Shown piece by piece: positions 55,151 through 63,918 of a DNA stretch of 64,000 bases. The stretch comes from Profundibacterium mesophilum KAUST100406-0324. GTDB lineage: Bacteria > Pseudomonadota > Alphaproteobacteria > Rhodobacterales > Rhodobacteraceae. The DNA is taken from contig NZ_APKE01000020.1 of assembly GCF_009835145.1 (NCBI RefSeq), positions 46,137 through 110,136 on the forward strand, written 5' to 3'. The notes under the pieces are model-generated. The model was not told the origin of the DNA, did not search any database, and was given only the letters and a program-made list of their open reading frames with translations. Position 1 is the first letter of the stretch; the number at the start of each line of letters is the position of its first letter. The position numbers were made by a program, and so were the translations under genes.

Positions 55151-56452
55151 TCAGCGCGCCGTCGCAAGCGAGGTGCGGTAGAGCTGGACGGCCTCGTCCT
55201 CGGCGATCTCGACATCGGCGAAGGTGACCTCCCGGCCAGCCGCGACATCGCGCAGCAGCTTCACCTTGTGGGCCAGGCCGATCGGCAGGACATCGCGTGC
55301 GGCTCCGGCCGCGGCGGGCGCGAGACGGCCATAGACCGTGTAACCGCCCTCGCCGTCGAGCATCTCGCCGGCCCGCAGATCGCGCTTGGCGACAGAGGCG
55401 ACGGTGCCCGAGAAGCTGCGGGTGCTGCCCGTGGGCTCGCCGCGCAGGGCCGCCGACAGGACCGAGATCGACAGCTCCAGCCCGATCATGTGGAAGGGCT
55501 TGTACATCGCGGCATAGCGCCCCGTCTCGTCAGTCGGCAGGCCATACTGGCCGAAACAGGCGGCCGCGTAGTCATTGGGCGCCTCCAGCACCACGTAGAC
55601 GCCCCAGCGCAGATCACGGAAGACGGGCCGGCCATCGCGCTCGAGGCTGGAGACCACCTCCACCATGCCGGGGCCTTCGAGCTGGCCCCCGACATCGCGC
55701 GGACGCAGCACATGGGCCAGGTCGTCGACACCGCATGGCGGGAAGGCAAGGCCCTCCTGAGGCACTGAAAGGCCGGTTGCGTTGGCGATCGCGGCCCCCT
55801 CGATGGCGCTCTTGGTGCCGTCGAGGAAGGAGTTGAACATCTGCGGGTTCATCCCGGCCGCCTCGGCCTCCTCCGGTGTCAGCCCGTAATGGCTCCAGAC
55901 CGCGTCGGGGGTGACGGTGTGATAGGCGGGCAGATATTTCGTTCCCTTGCCGGCGGCCGCGATCCGGAACCCCGCCGCGCGGCCCCAGTCGACCATTTCG
56001 CTGACCAGGGCAGGCTGATCGCCGTAAGCCATGGAATAGACGACGCCGGCGCTGCGCGCCCGCTCGGCCAATGCGGCCCCGGCAAGCACGTCGGCCTCGA
56101 CATTGACCATGACGACATGGCGCCCCGCCGCGATGGCGGCGCCGGCATGGGCGATGCCCGCCCGCGGGTTTCCGGTGGCCTCGATCACCACCTCGATCCC
56201 GTCCATGCCGGCCAGCTCGACGCCGCTGTCGGTGAAGCGGGTGGCCGCGATCCGCGCCTCGTCCCAGCCTACCTGGGCACAGGCTTGCCGCGCCCGGTCC
56301 GGACTCAGATCGGCGATCGCCTGAACCTCCAGCCCCTCGATGCCGGGCACCTGCGACAGGAACATCGAGCCGAACTTGCCCGCGCCGATCAGGCCGGCCC
56401 GGATCGGGCGCCCCGCGGCGGCGCGCTCGGCGCAGAGTCTTGCAAGGTTCAT
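55151..56452 (-). CDS. SAF-domain NAD(P)-dependent dehydrogenase (homoserine dehydrogenase-like)
   Basis: The 433-residue protein starts with a Rossmann domain (IRAGLIGAGKFGSMFLSQVPG near residue 20) and a homoserine-dehydrogenase-like middle with VVIEATGNPRAGI, AGKGTKYLPAYHTVTPD and GTKSAIEGAAIANATGL. The C-terminal 80 residues form a SAF domain (VAKRDLRAGEMLDGEGGYTVYG), seen in sialic-acid synthase and antifreeze-like proteins. Such fusions are found beside TRAP transporters for sugar acids, so it may oxidise an imported polyhydroxy acid. The reaction cannot be assigned. It lies 103 bp upstream of the TRAP genes in the same direction. Confidence 0.85.
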   Translation of the reverse strand: MNLARLCAERAAAGRPIRAGLIGAGKFGSMFLSQVPGIEGLEVQAIADLSPDRARQACAQVGWDEARIAATRFTDSGVELAGMDGIEVVIEATGNPRAGIAHAGAAIAAGRHVVMVNVEADVLAGAALAERARSAGVVYSMAYGDQPALVSEMVDWGRAAGFRIAAAGKGTKYLPAYHTVTPDAVWSHYGLTPEEAEAAGMNPQMFNSFLDGTKSAIEGAAIANATGLSVPQEGLAFPPCGVDDLAHVLRPRDVGGQLEGPGMVEVVSSLERDGRPVFRDLRWGVYVVLEAPNDYAAACFGQYGLPTDETGRYAAMYKPFHMIGLELSISVLSAALRGEPTGSTRSFSGTVASVAKRDLRAGEMLDGEGGYTVYGRLAPAAAGAARDVLPIGLAHKVKLLRDVAAGREVTFADVEIAEDEAVQLYRTSLATAR

Positions 56453-56585
56453 GGCGTTATCCTTTGTGCCGGCCACGTCATCGGCGCCCAGATGAGCCCA
56501 TCGCGCCGCGAAGATCCAGACGCTGCGTCACCTCGCGGCGCAGAAAGCGGTCGATGCGGCGCGCCAATGGCCTTATGCAGGCGCG

Positions 56586-57713
56586 ATGAACACGCCGCCG
56601 CTCGAAATATTCCTCGCCGCCCCGCCAGGGCTCGAGCCGCAACTCGCGCAGGAAGCCGCCGTCCTGGGCTTTGCCGATCCCCGGGCCGTGCCCGGCGGTG
56701 TCATCGTCACCGGGGACTGGACACAGGTCTGGCGGGCCAATCTCGCCTTGCGCGGCGCCGGCCGGGTGCTGGTGCGCATCGGAAGCTTCATGGCCTTCCA
56801 TCTCGCGCAGCTCGACAGGCGGGCGCGCAAGTTCCCCTGGGGCGAGGTTCTGCCCGCCGGCCTGCCCGTGCGGGTGGAGGTGAGTTGCCACGGCTCGAAG
56901 ATCTACCATGCCGGCGCCGCGGCGGAGCGGATCGAAACCGCCCTGCGCGAGAGTTTCGGCGCCACCGTCAGCCCGCAGGCCGCGCTCGTGCTGAAGGTGC
57001 GCATCGAGGACAACAAGGTGACGATCAGCGTCGATGCCTCCGGTGAGCCCCTCCACAAGCGCGGTCACAAGGAGGCGGTCGGCAAGGCCCCGATGCGCGA
57101 GACCCTGGCCGCGCTCTTCCTGCGCCGCTGCGGCTTCGACGGCACCGAGCCGGTGATCGACCCGATGTGCGGCTCGGGCACTTTCGTGATCGAGGCCGCC
57201 GAGATCGCGGCGGGCCTCGTGCCCGGCCGCTCGCGCAGCTTCGCCTTCGAGCGCCTCGCCAGCTTCGATGCCGAACGCTACGCCGCGCTGCGCGCCGGGC
57301 TCCTATCCCGATCGGCCGCCGCGCCGGCGGGACCGCCCCGCTTCCTCGGCTTCGACCGCGATGCGGGGGCGGTGCGGGCCAGCCTTTCGAATGCCGAGCG
57401 GGCCGGGGTCGGCGGCATGGTCGCGATCGCCCAGGGCCCGATCAGCGCCCTCGAGCGTCCGGACGGCCCCCCGGGGCTTGTCATGGTCAATCCGCCTTAT
57501 GGCGCGCGCATCGGCAACAAGAAGCTGCTCTATGCCCTTTACGGCAAGCTCGGCGCGGTTCTTGCCGAACGTTTCGCCGGCTGGCGCGTGGGTCTCGTGA
57601 CGAGCGAGCCGGGTCTGGCCAAGGCCACGGGCCTTCCCTTCGCCCCGCTCGAGGCGCCTGTCTCCTTCGGGGGCTTGAAGGTGCGTTTGCACCGGACCGG
57701 TCCCCTGCGCTAG
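56586..57713 (+). CDS. THUMP-domain SAM methyltransferase (RlmL N-terminal-like)
   Basis: The 375-residue protein has a THUMP RNA-binding domain (about residues 50-155, with RKFPWGEVLPAGLPVRVEV). A Rossmann methyltransferase domain follows: PLHKRGHKEAVGKAPMRETL, PVIDPMCGSGTFVIEAAEIA and the catalytic VMVNPPYGARIGNKK. This matches the N2-guanine methyltransferase half of RlmL (YcbY), which modifies G2445 of 23S rRNA. The second half of E. coli RlmL (the m7G2069 enzyme) is absent. Divergent from the SAF-domain gene. Confidence 0.91.
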   Translation: MNTPPLEIFLAAPPGLEPQLAQEAAVLGFADPRAVPGGVIVTGDWTQVWRANLALRGAGRVLVRIGSFMAFHLAQLDRRARKFPWGEVLPAGLPVRVEVSCHGSKIYHAGAAAERIETALRESFGATVSPQAALVLKVRIEDNKVTISVDASGEPLHKRGHKEAVGKAPMRETLAALFLRRCGFDGTEPVIDPMCGSGTFVIEAAEIAAGLVPGRSRSFAFERLASFDAERYAALRAGLLSRSAAAPAGPPRFLGFDRDAGAVRASLSNAERAGVGGMVAIAQGPISALERPDGPPGLVMVNPPYGARIGNKKLLYALYGKLGAVLAERFAGWRVGLVTSEPGLAKATGLPFAPLEAPVSFGGLKVRLHRTGPLR

Positions 57714-57861
57714 GTCAGGCCGCTCGCGCGTCTGCGATGCGGGCACGTCCCGGAACCGCGCGATCCCGCCCCGGCGCCCGCTTGCGCCGCCGGGCGCGGG
57801 TCCGGACCGGGAGGCCGCCGGGCGGACCGGCGGCGAAACGCAGCTTCGAGAGGATGAACCG

Positions 57862-58482
57862 ATGAGCTTCTACGACCGCGCGATCCTGCCTTGCCTGACG
57901 GACCTGGTCATGGGGCAGGAGATCCTGACCCCGTACCGGCAGCGCTGCATCGCGCCGGCGGCCGGGCGCATCCTCGAGATCGGGGCAGGGGCGGGACATA
58001 ACTTCCCGTTCTACGGTCCAGGGGCGCGATCGGTGCTGGCGATCGACCCTTCGGCCGAGCTGCTGGAGCGCGCGCGGCCGCGTGCCGATGCGGCGTCCTG
58101 CGGCGTCACCCTGATGCAGGGTCATGCGGAGGCGCTGCCGGTCGAGAGCGGCAGCATCGACTGCGTGACGGTCACCTGGACATTGTGCAGCGTCGGCGCT
58201 CCGGATGCCGTGCTCGCCGAGCTGCGCCGCGTCCTGCGCCCCGGCGGGACGGTGCGATTCGCCGAGCATGGCCTTTCGGCGGAGCACAAGGTGCGGCTCT
58301 GGCAGAAGCGTCTGACACCCATCTGGAGGCGCTGCGCTGGGAATTGCCATCTCGACCGGCCCGTGCCCGGCCTCTTCGATGCGGCGGGCTTCGCACTGGC
58401 CTCGCATGACGCGGGATATGCCAGGGGGCCCAGGCCGATGGTCTACATGCATGAGGGCGTGGCGCTCGCCGGCCCGTCCTGA
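57862..58482 (+). CDS. Class I SAM-dependent methyltransferase
   Basis: The 206-residue protein has the SAM-binding motif RILEIGAGAGHNFPFY near residue 37, post-I strand VLAIDPSAELLERAR, HAEALPVESGSIDCV and LRRVLRPGGTVRFAEHG. The N-terminal SFYDRAILPCLTDLVMGQE resembles METTL7/UbiE-like small methyltransferases, often lipid-associated, but I cannot name the acceptor. GAGAGG lies upstream of the ATG. A terminator hairpin follows 61 bp after the stop, on the opposite strand. Confidence 0.87.
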   Translation: MSFYDRAILPCLTDLVMGQEILTPYRQRCIAPAAGRILEIGAGAGHNFPFYGPGARSVLAIDPSAELLERARPRADAASCGVTLMQGHAEALPVESGSIDCVTVTWTLCSVGAPDAVLAELRRVLRPGGTVRFAEHGLSAEHKVRLWQKRLTPIWRRCAGNCHLDRPVPGLFDAAGFALASHDAGYARGPRPMVYMHEGVALAGPS

Positions 58483-58538
58483 TCCACGATGGGCGCACGG
58501 GGACATATAGTGGAAGCGGCATGCGGCAATACCGAACG

Positions 58539-58561
58539 CAAAAGGGCCCGCACGGGGCCCT
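58539..58561 (-). terminator. Rho-independent terminator downstream of tRNA-Pro
   Basis: On the minus strand AGGGCCC and GGGCCCT form a perfect 7-bp stem around a 5-base loop, followed by TTTT. It lies 51 bp past the tRNA 3' end and would end that transcript. The inverse orientation could stop the methyltransferase transcript. Confidence 0.75.
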
Positions 58562-58586
58562 CCATGTCGTGTCACCGGTCAAGGTC

Positions 58587-58622
58587 GTCTAACTGGTCGG
58601 GGATGTCTTACTGGTCGGGCTG
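58587..58622. repeat. 18-bp direct duplication spanning the tRNA-Pro 3' end
   Basis: Positions 58587-58604 and 58605-58622 are adjacent 18-bp units identical at 14 of 18 positions. Both contain ACTGGTCGGG, which on the minus strand is the tRNA end CCCGACCA. The second copy belongs to the tRNA; the first is an extra copy just downstream of it. Confidence 0.6.
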
Positions 58623-58688
58623 AGAGGATTCGAACCTCCGACCCCCTGCTCCCGAAGCAGGTGCGCTACCAGGCTGCGCTACAGCCCG
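58612..58688 (-). tRNA. tRNA-Pro (anticodon CGG)
   Basis: The minus strand folds into a standard cloverleaf. The acceptor is CGGGCTG/CAGCCCG, then discriminator A and an encoded CCA. The D-arm includes TAGCGCAGCCTGGTAGCGC. The anticodon stem-loop is CCTGC-TTCGGGA-GCAGG with anticodon CGG, and the T-arm contains GGTTCGAATCC. Total length is 77 nt. It reads proline CCG codons, frequent in this GC-rich genome. Confidence 0.97.
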
Positions 58689-58703
58689 ACCGTGTGACGT
58701 GCC

Positions 58704-59708
58704 CTATCCATTCTCCGGGCGCTTGGCAAGGGCCTGTCTGTGGGCGGAACGCTCGGTGCGCAGCCGCAGCAGCGCGCTGATGCGGGGGATGGTGCCGGTT
58801 TCGGGGCGCGAGCGCGTGGAGAGGACCGGGGTGTTGTCCGACCGGCCGGACAGGCTTTCGCGCGCGACGATGTAAAGGCCGCTGGTGATGATGATGCCGG
58901 CCCCGATCCAGGTCATGGTGTCGGGACGCTCGTCGAAGAAGGCGGCGCCGAACACGGCCGCCCAGATGATCTGCGAGTATTGCATCGGCGCGACGATGGC
59001 CGCGTCGCTGTGCCGGTAGGCGAGGATGATCAGCAGGGACGCGGCGAATCCGAAAGAGGCGATGACGCCGGCAAGGCCCAGGTCGACCAACGGCATCGGC
59101 ACGTAGACGAAGGGCAGGATGGCGGCCATCACGAGGAAATTGGCGACCATCGGATAGAGCATGAGAACGGCGCTGCGCTCGTCCTTGCCGATCTTGCGCA
59201 CCACGACCGAGGTGGTGGCGCTTCCGATCGCCGCCCCGAGCGCGGCGAGATGCCCGAGCTGCAGGCTCTCCGTGCCGGGTCGCAGCACAGTGAAGACCCC
59301 CGCCAGCCCCACCAGCACCGCGACCCAGCGATGGGCCCCGACCCGCTCCCCCAGCACCGGGATCGAGAGCACGGTAATCAGGAGCGGCGCGGCGAAGATG
59401 ATCGCGTAGGTTTGCGCCATGGGAAGCACCGAGAAGGCGTAGAAGGCACAAAACCCGGTGGTCACCGCGGCAAGGGTGCGCAGGGCGGTCCACCAGGGAT
59501 GGACGGGCCGCAGGTGGCCGGCGGTCGCATCGCGCATCAGCATGATCGTCGCGAGCGGGAAGCCCATCAGCACGCTGAAGAAAATGATCTGGAACGGGGC
59601 ATAGCGTGCCCCCAGCACCTTCACGGCGACATCGTGCAGCGCGAAGATCGCGAAGGCGCAAAGCGCGAGCAGCGCGCCGCGCAGGTTGGCTTTGGCATTG
59701 GGTGACAT
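58704..59708 (-). CDS. EamA/DMT-superfamily transporter
   Basis: The 334-residue membrane protein has ten predicted helices in two EamA halves. It opens LRGALLALCAFAIFALHDVAVKVLGARYAP, with VLPMAQTYAIIFAAPLLITVLS closing the first half and YSQIIWAAVFGAAFFDERPD in the second. The ATG at 59708 has GAGAGGGG upstream. It lies just upstream of tRNA-Pro on the same strand, and the tRNA could be read through from it. The substrate is not predictable. Confidence 0.9.
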   Translation of the reverse strand: MSPNAKANLRGALLALCAFAIFALHDVAVKVLGARYAPFQIIFFSVLMGFPLATIMLMRDATAGHLRPVHPWWTALRTLAAVTTGFCAFYAFSVLPMAQTYAIIFAAPLLITVLSIPVLGERVGAHRWVAVLVGLAGVFTVLRPGTESLQLGHLAALGAAIGSATTSVVVRKIGKDERSAVLMLYPMVANFLVMAAILPFVYVPMPLVDLGLAGVIASFGFAASLLIILAYRHSDAAIVAPMQYSQIIWAAVFGAAFFDERPDTMTWIGAGIIITSGLYIVARESLSGRSDNTPVLSTRSRPETGTIPRISALLRLRTERSAHRQALAKRPENG

Positions 59709-59848
59709 GCTGACCCCTCTCGGCAATTCCGAAAAAACCCGGTAATTTTCTTCCGGGGGGATGTTCCACGACGTAGCGTCGCCCTCGGCTCTATGACATG
59801 AGCGGCGTCGCGAACAAGAGCTGTCCCCCCCGGTAAAGGAGAAAACCC

Positions 59849-60343
59849 ATGGAGCTTCTCGAAACCGTCCCGCGCGCTCTCGCGGCCTTGGTGCTGGTGA
59901 TCGTGCTGGCACGGCTCAACGGCCTGCGCAGCTTTTCCAAGATGTCGGGGTTCGATTTCATCCTGACGGTCGCCTCCGGTTCGGTCTTCGCCGCGGCGAT
60001 CACCAATACGGGCACCAAGTTCTACGCCGCTCTGGCGGGGCTGGTCGCGATCTGGATCGTGCAAAGCCTGACATCGCGGCTGCGGTCCATGGCCGCGCCG
60101 GTGGAACAGGCGGTCGACAACACGCCGCTGCTGTTGATGGAGAATGGCGAGATGCTCCTTCACAACATGGCGAAGGCGCAGATCACGCGGGCCGATCTGC
60201 TCTCGAAGCTGCGCGAGGCGAACGCGCTCGACATGTCGCTGGTGCGCGCCGTGGTCTTCGAGACGACGGGCAATGTCAGCGTGCTCTACGGATCCCCCGA
60301 CGATCCCATGGATGACGCCCTGCTGAGCGACGTGCGCCGCTAG
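59849..60343 (+). CDS. DUF421-domain membrane protein (YetF-like)
   Basis: The 164-residue protein has three N-terminal helices (residues about 8-25, 40-55 and 60-78), then a soluble DUF421 domain. Family residues include SFSKMSGFDFILTVASGS, VDNTPLLLMENGEMLLHNM and AKAQITRADLLSKLREANA. The YetF group occurs in spore formers and many proteobacteria without a firm function. AAAGGAG lies upstream of the ATG. It is convergent with the two-repeat secreted protein, with a strong hairpin between. Confidence 0.9.
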   Translation: MELLETVPRALAALVLVIVLARLNGLRSFSKMSGFDFILTVASGSVFAAAITNTGTKFYAALAGLVAIWIVQSLTSRLRSMAAPVEQAVDNTPLLLMENGEMLLHNMAKAQITRADLLSKLREANALDMSLVRAVVFETTGNVSVLYGSPDDPMDDALLSDVRR

Positions 60344-60397
60344 GAGCGCGGCCGCCGCGTGTTTTCCACAGGAGGGGAGCAAGCGGGATGAAACGTT

Positions 60398-60425
60398 CGA
60401 AGGCCGCCCCTCGGGGCGGCCTTCG
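60398..60425. terminator. Bidirectional hairpin between convergent genes
   Basis: A perfect 13-bp stem, CGAAGGCCGCCCC with GGGGCGGCCTTCG, encloses only a TC dinucleotide (effective tetraloop CTCG). It lies 55 bp after the DUF421 stop and 103 bp after the end of the opposing gene. There is no long T-tract, but stability and position fit a shared transcription stop. Confidence 0.7.
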
Positions 60426-60527
60426 GGAACTGGTCATGCCGGGATCATCGTCACGGTCGGCACTCGTCCGCCGGCGGCACTCGTCACGCCCCCCGGCGAT
60501 GCCTCTGGCACCACCGGGGTATCGGGA

Positions 60528-60998
60528 TTACTTGAGGATCGCTTCGATGCGGTCCTTCTGACGGCCTTCTTCGCCGCTGCTGGTGCCGGCGATGTAGATG
60601 CCGGCGATCTGGGCGTCGGTGAGCGTGCTCACATCGGCATCGATGTCATTCTCGTCGAGCAGGTTCTGCACCATTTCCATCATGGTGGCCGAGCCGCCAT
60701 CAATATCGACACCGGTTTCGAGCGTCGGGCCGGCATCGGCTTCCTGCTCGAGTTGCTTGTCGGTCAGGAAGCTGCGCACTTCCTTTTCCTTTTCGGACTG
60801 GTCCGAGCTGCTGGTGCCCGCGATGTAGATCGAAGCGATCTGCGTATCGGAGAGATCTTCGACATTCACGCTGTCGATCTCGAGCGAGTCGAGGATTTCT
60901 GCCACGGCATTGACCATGGTTTCGCTCGCGTCGGTATAGGCGAATGCGCTGGTGGCCATCGAGCTGGCCGCGATTGCCGCAATGAGAATGCGTTTCAT
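60528..60998 (-). CDS. Secreted protein built of two ~50-residue internal repeats
   Basis: The 156-residue protein has a signal peptide (MKRILIAAIAASSMATSAFA). Two tandem repeats follow, each with a helix ending in a short acidic segment and the near-identical core DTQIASIYIAGTSSSDQ or DAQIAGIYIAGTSSGEE, followed by a charged helix. The linker between copies is Asp/Glu-rich. I know no family for it. The small, acidic, exported and repeated form suggests a periplasmic binding or regulatory protein. It ends 185 bp from the convergent DUF421 gene. The upstream gap to leuB (295 bp) has no visible gene. Confidence 0.82.
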   Translation of the reverse strand: MKRILIAAIAASSMATSAFAYTDASETMVNAVAEILDSLEIDSVNVEDLSDTQIASIYIAGTSSSDQSEKEKEVRSFLTDKQLEQEADAGPTLETGVDIDGGSATMMEMVQNLLDENDIDADVSTLTDAQIAGIYIAGTSSGEEGRQKDRIEAILK

Positions 60999-61293
60999 GT
61001 TACTGGCTCCTGATCAATGTTCTGGCGCGGCTTCTGCGCCTGATTGCAAGCAAAACGAGCAAGCAGCCGAATGGTTTCCCCGACTTTCGGAGGGGTGCGG
61101 AATTCCGCCGGCGGGCGGCCTGGGGGCGCGCGGCTTGGAGATGGGGAGGCTTGGGCGCGGGGCAGGCGCCCCGGGACGGCCGATGCTGCACCGCATGGGC
61201 CGGACATGTCGCAGGGCCGAGACAGGGCCGAACGGGGGGGCGCCGCAGATCATGCGCGCGCCCCCCGGAAGGGGCCGGAAGTGGCCGGAAGTG

Positions 61294-62397
61294 TCAGCCG
61301 CGCGAGAGGGCGGCGACGATCGCGTCGCCCATCTGCGCGGTGCTGACGGGCGTGCCGTCGCCGCCTTGCATCAGATCGCCGGTGCGCACGCCGTCGGCCA
61401 GGACCGTCTCGACGGCCTTCTCCAGAAGCGCGGCATCCTCGCCGGCATCGAAGCTGTAGCGCAGGGCCATGGCGAAGCTGAGGATGCAGGCAATCGGGTT
61501 GGCCTTGCCCTGGCCGGCAATGTCGGGGGCCGAGCCGTGCACCGGCTCGTAGAGCGCCTTGGGGCGGCCGTTCTCCATCACCGCCCCGAGGCTGGCGGAA
61601 GGCAGCATGCCGAGCGAGCCGGTGAGCATCGCGGCCGCGTCCGACAGAAGGTCGCCAAAGAGGTTGTCGGTCACGATCACGTCGAACTGCTTGGGCGCGC
61701 GCACCAGCTGCATCGCGCCTGCGTCGGCATACATGTGGCTCAGCTCGACATCGGCGTAATCGGCCTGGTGCACCTCGGTGACGACCTGGCGCCACAGCAC
61801 GCCCGATTCCATCACGTTGGCCTTCTCCATGGAGCAGACACGGTTGCCACGGCGGCGGGCCAGCTCGAAGGCGGCGCGCGCCACGCGGGCGATCTCGCTC
61901 TCGGTGTAGCGCTGGGTGTTGATCCCGACGCGCTCGTTGCCCTCCTGCACGATGCCGCGCGGCTCACCGAAATAGATGCCGGATGTCAGCTCGCGCACGA
62001 TCATGATATCGAGCCCGGCCACGATCTCGGGCTTGAGCGAGGAGAAGTCGGACAGCGCATCGAAACATTGCGCAGGGCGCAGGTTGGCAAAGAGGTCCAT
62101 CTCCTTGCGCAGGCGCAGAAGGCCGCGCTCGGGCTTTACCGAAAAGTCGAGATCGTCGTATTTCGGGCCCCCGACGGCACCAAGGAGCACCGCGTCGGCG
62201 GCTTGCGCCGCGGCCATCGTCTCGTCGGTCAGCGGCGTGCCATGCTTGTCATAGGCCGCGCCGCCCACCAGATCCTCGCTGACATCGAAGGCCCGCCCGC
62301 GGTTTTGCGCGAACCAGTCGATGACCTTGCGCACCTCGGACATGACCTCGGGTCCGATGCCGTCGCCGGGCAGGATGAGCAGGGAAGGGTTGGCCAT
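61294..62397 (-). CDS. leuB: 3-isopropylmalate dehydrogenase
   Basis: LeuB oxidatively decarboxylates 3-isopropylmalate in leucine synthesis. The 367-residue protein has [17 protein letters not shown] at the start, [29 protein letters not shown], the catalytic [13 protein letters not shown] and [15 protein letters not shown], and the NAD-binding [18 protein letters not shown]. The ATG at 62397 has GGAGA upstream. It is not next to leuC or leuD here. No leader peptide or attenuator is evident in the 168-bp divergent gap to the peroxiredoxin gene. Confidence 0.97.
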   Translation of the reverse strand: MANPSLLILPGDGIGPEVMSEVRKVIDWFAQNRGRAFDVSEDLVGGAAYDKHGTPLTDETMAAAQAADAVLLGAVGGPKYDDLDFSVKPERGLLRLRKEMDLFANLRPAQCFDALSDFSSLKPEIVAGLDIMIVRELTSGIYFGEPRGIVQEGNERVGINTQRYTESEIARVARAAFELARRRGNRVCSMEKANVMESGVLWRQVVTEVHQADYADVELSHMYADAGAMQLVRAPKQFDVIVTDNLFGDLLSDAAAMLTGSLGMLPSASLGAVMENGRPKALYEPVHGSAPDIAGQGKANPIACILSFAMALRYSFDAGEDAALLEKAVETVLADGVRTGDLMQGGDGTPVSTAQMGDAIVAALSRG

Positions 62398-62565
62398 GGA
62401 AATCTCCGTTCGGATCAAGGGGGGTGCGGCTTGGCGATGGGTATCGCGCGCCTCACGCCCGGTCAAGAAGACGGAACATCGCGCGAGCGGCCCGCGTTTG
62501 CCCGCCTGACACGCAATCACCGTCCTATCCCGCGGCGCGGGGTGGGCCGAAAGAAAGGATGCAAC

Positions 62566-63105
62566 ATGATCTTTCCCGCAGAAAAAACTCCCGAGCTTCG
62601 TCTGCCGACCCTTTCGGGGGAAACGTTCGATCTGTCGAAGGATGGCGGTGAGAAGGGTACGCTCCTGGTGTTCTACAGGGGGCTGCATTGCCCGATCTGC
62701 GCCAAGCAGCTCGGCGAGATGGAAAGCCACGCTGCCAAGTTCGCCGAGCGCGGCGTCCGTCTCGTGGCGATCAGCGCCGATCCCGAGGACAAGGCACGCC
62801 AGATGGCCGAGAAGGCCGGCGTCAGCGAGGTGACCATTGCCCATTCGCTGGACCTTGCCGCCGCGCGCGATGATTGGGGTCTTTTCCTGTCCTCCGCACG
62901 TGAAGGCAGCGAGGAGCCGGCGCTCTTCAACGAGCCGGGGCTCTTTTACGTGAGCAACGACCAGAAGCTCCAGTTCGGCTGGGTGCAGACGGCGCCCTTC
63001 GCGCGGCCCTCGCTCGATGACGTGCTGTCGGCGATCGCGTTCGCCCAGGACAAGGGCTATCCGCCGCGCGGCACCTATCGCGGCGCGCTCGACGCCGCCG
63101 CCTGA
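62566..63105 (+). CDS. Peroxiredoxin-like AhpC/TSA-family protein
   Basis: The 179-residue protein has a thioredoxin fold of the AhpC/TSA redoxin type. The active site is a CxxC in [17 protein letters not shown] rather than the single peroxidatic Cys of typical peroxiredoxins. Other features are [20 protein letters not shown] strand [17 protein letters not shown] and [16 protein letters not shown]. It probably reduces peroxides in the cytosol. AAGAAAGG lies upstream of the ATG at 62566. Its 3' end overlaps the convergent nuclease gene by 31 bp. Confidence 0.88.
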   Translation: MIFPAEKTPELRLPTLSGETFDLSKDGGEKGTLLVFYRGLHCPICAKQLGEMESHAAKFAERGVRLVAISADPEDKARQMAEKAGVSEVTIAHSLDLAAARDDWGLFLSSAREGSEEPALFNEPGLFYVSNDQKLQFGWVQTAPFARPSLDDVLSAIAFAQDKGYPPRGTYRGALDAAA

Positions 63106-63918
63106 CCGGCGCGTCTGGCCGCATCGCCCCCCAGGGCGATGTCGGCCCAGACGATCGCGTGACGGGGCGGGCCTTCCCGCCCCGCCGGCGCATCGGCGGG
63201 TGGCCAGGCGAGCCCGGATGCGAGGTGACGCAGGTCCGCCGACAGCAGCACATAATCGGTCCTGAGATTGCCCGGCCCTTCCTCTCCATCCGCCCAATCG
63301 GCCGTATCGAGGCAGGGATCGCCGAGATGCGGCGCATTTGCCGGCCCCTCCGGCGGAAGGCAGCGTCCCGGCACCGCGCGCGGACGCGTATCGACGAGGC
63401 GCGGATCGGCCAGCAGCGCGCGGATCGCCCCCTTGCGCCCCGCGCCGTCATGCGGGTCGATATTGGCATCACCCAAGAGGACATAGGGCGGCGCGGGCGG
63501 TGGATGCCCCAGCGCGCCGTCGAGAAGGCGGGACCAGAAGGCCGCCTCGTCATGGTTGCGACGGCCGTTGCGATCCGCCGGCCCGTCGAAGACCGGCGGC
63601 GTCGCGTGCCAGGTCAGCAGGGTCAGCCGGCGTCCACCCGGCAAAAGCGCGGGCAGTTGCCAATGCCCTTGGCTCGACAATCTCTGCACGGCGCGCATGG
63701 GCTTGGTGAAAGGGGGCGCCGGGCTCGTCGGCAGGAGCGCGCCGGGCAGATCCGCCCAGAGCAATCCTCCGTGATCGACAAAGTCGCCTTCGGGGGCGAG
63801 CGCATGGCGCGAAAGCACGGCCATCCCGCCCGCGCCGGCGAAGGGGCCATAGCCCTGCGCATCGCGCGGCGTGCCCAGCCGGCCGTCGCCATCGAGGTCG
63901 AGCCCGGTGGACATGCCG
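63075..63918 (-). pseudogene. Endonuclease/exonuclease/phosphatase-family gene, cut by IS66-type element
   Basis: About 280 C-terminal residues of an EEP-fold protein remain. Visible motifs are [43 protein letters not shown] (metal-binding Asp/Asn), [10 protein letters not shown] and [10 protein letters not shown] with the C-terminal catalytic His. The N-terminal beta strand with the first Asn and Glu ligands is missing. The reading frame runs directly into the end of an IS66-like element at 63919, so the gene is broken rather than short. The family cleaves phosphodiesters, and secreted versions occur. Confidence 0.82.

Noticed and set aside
58587..58622. The tRNA-adjacent duplication as a confirmed attachment site
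   Set aside because: No integrase or island boundary is visible, and the units are directly adjacent, so slippage explains it as well.
60370..60378. TTTTCCACA-like sequence considered as a DnaA box
   Set aside because: A single imperfect match without a cluster or AT-rich region. It does not indicate an origin.
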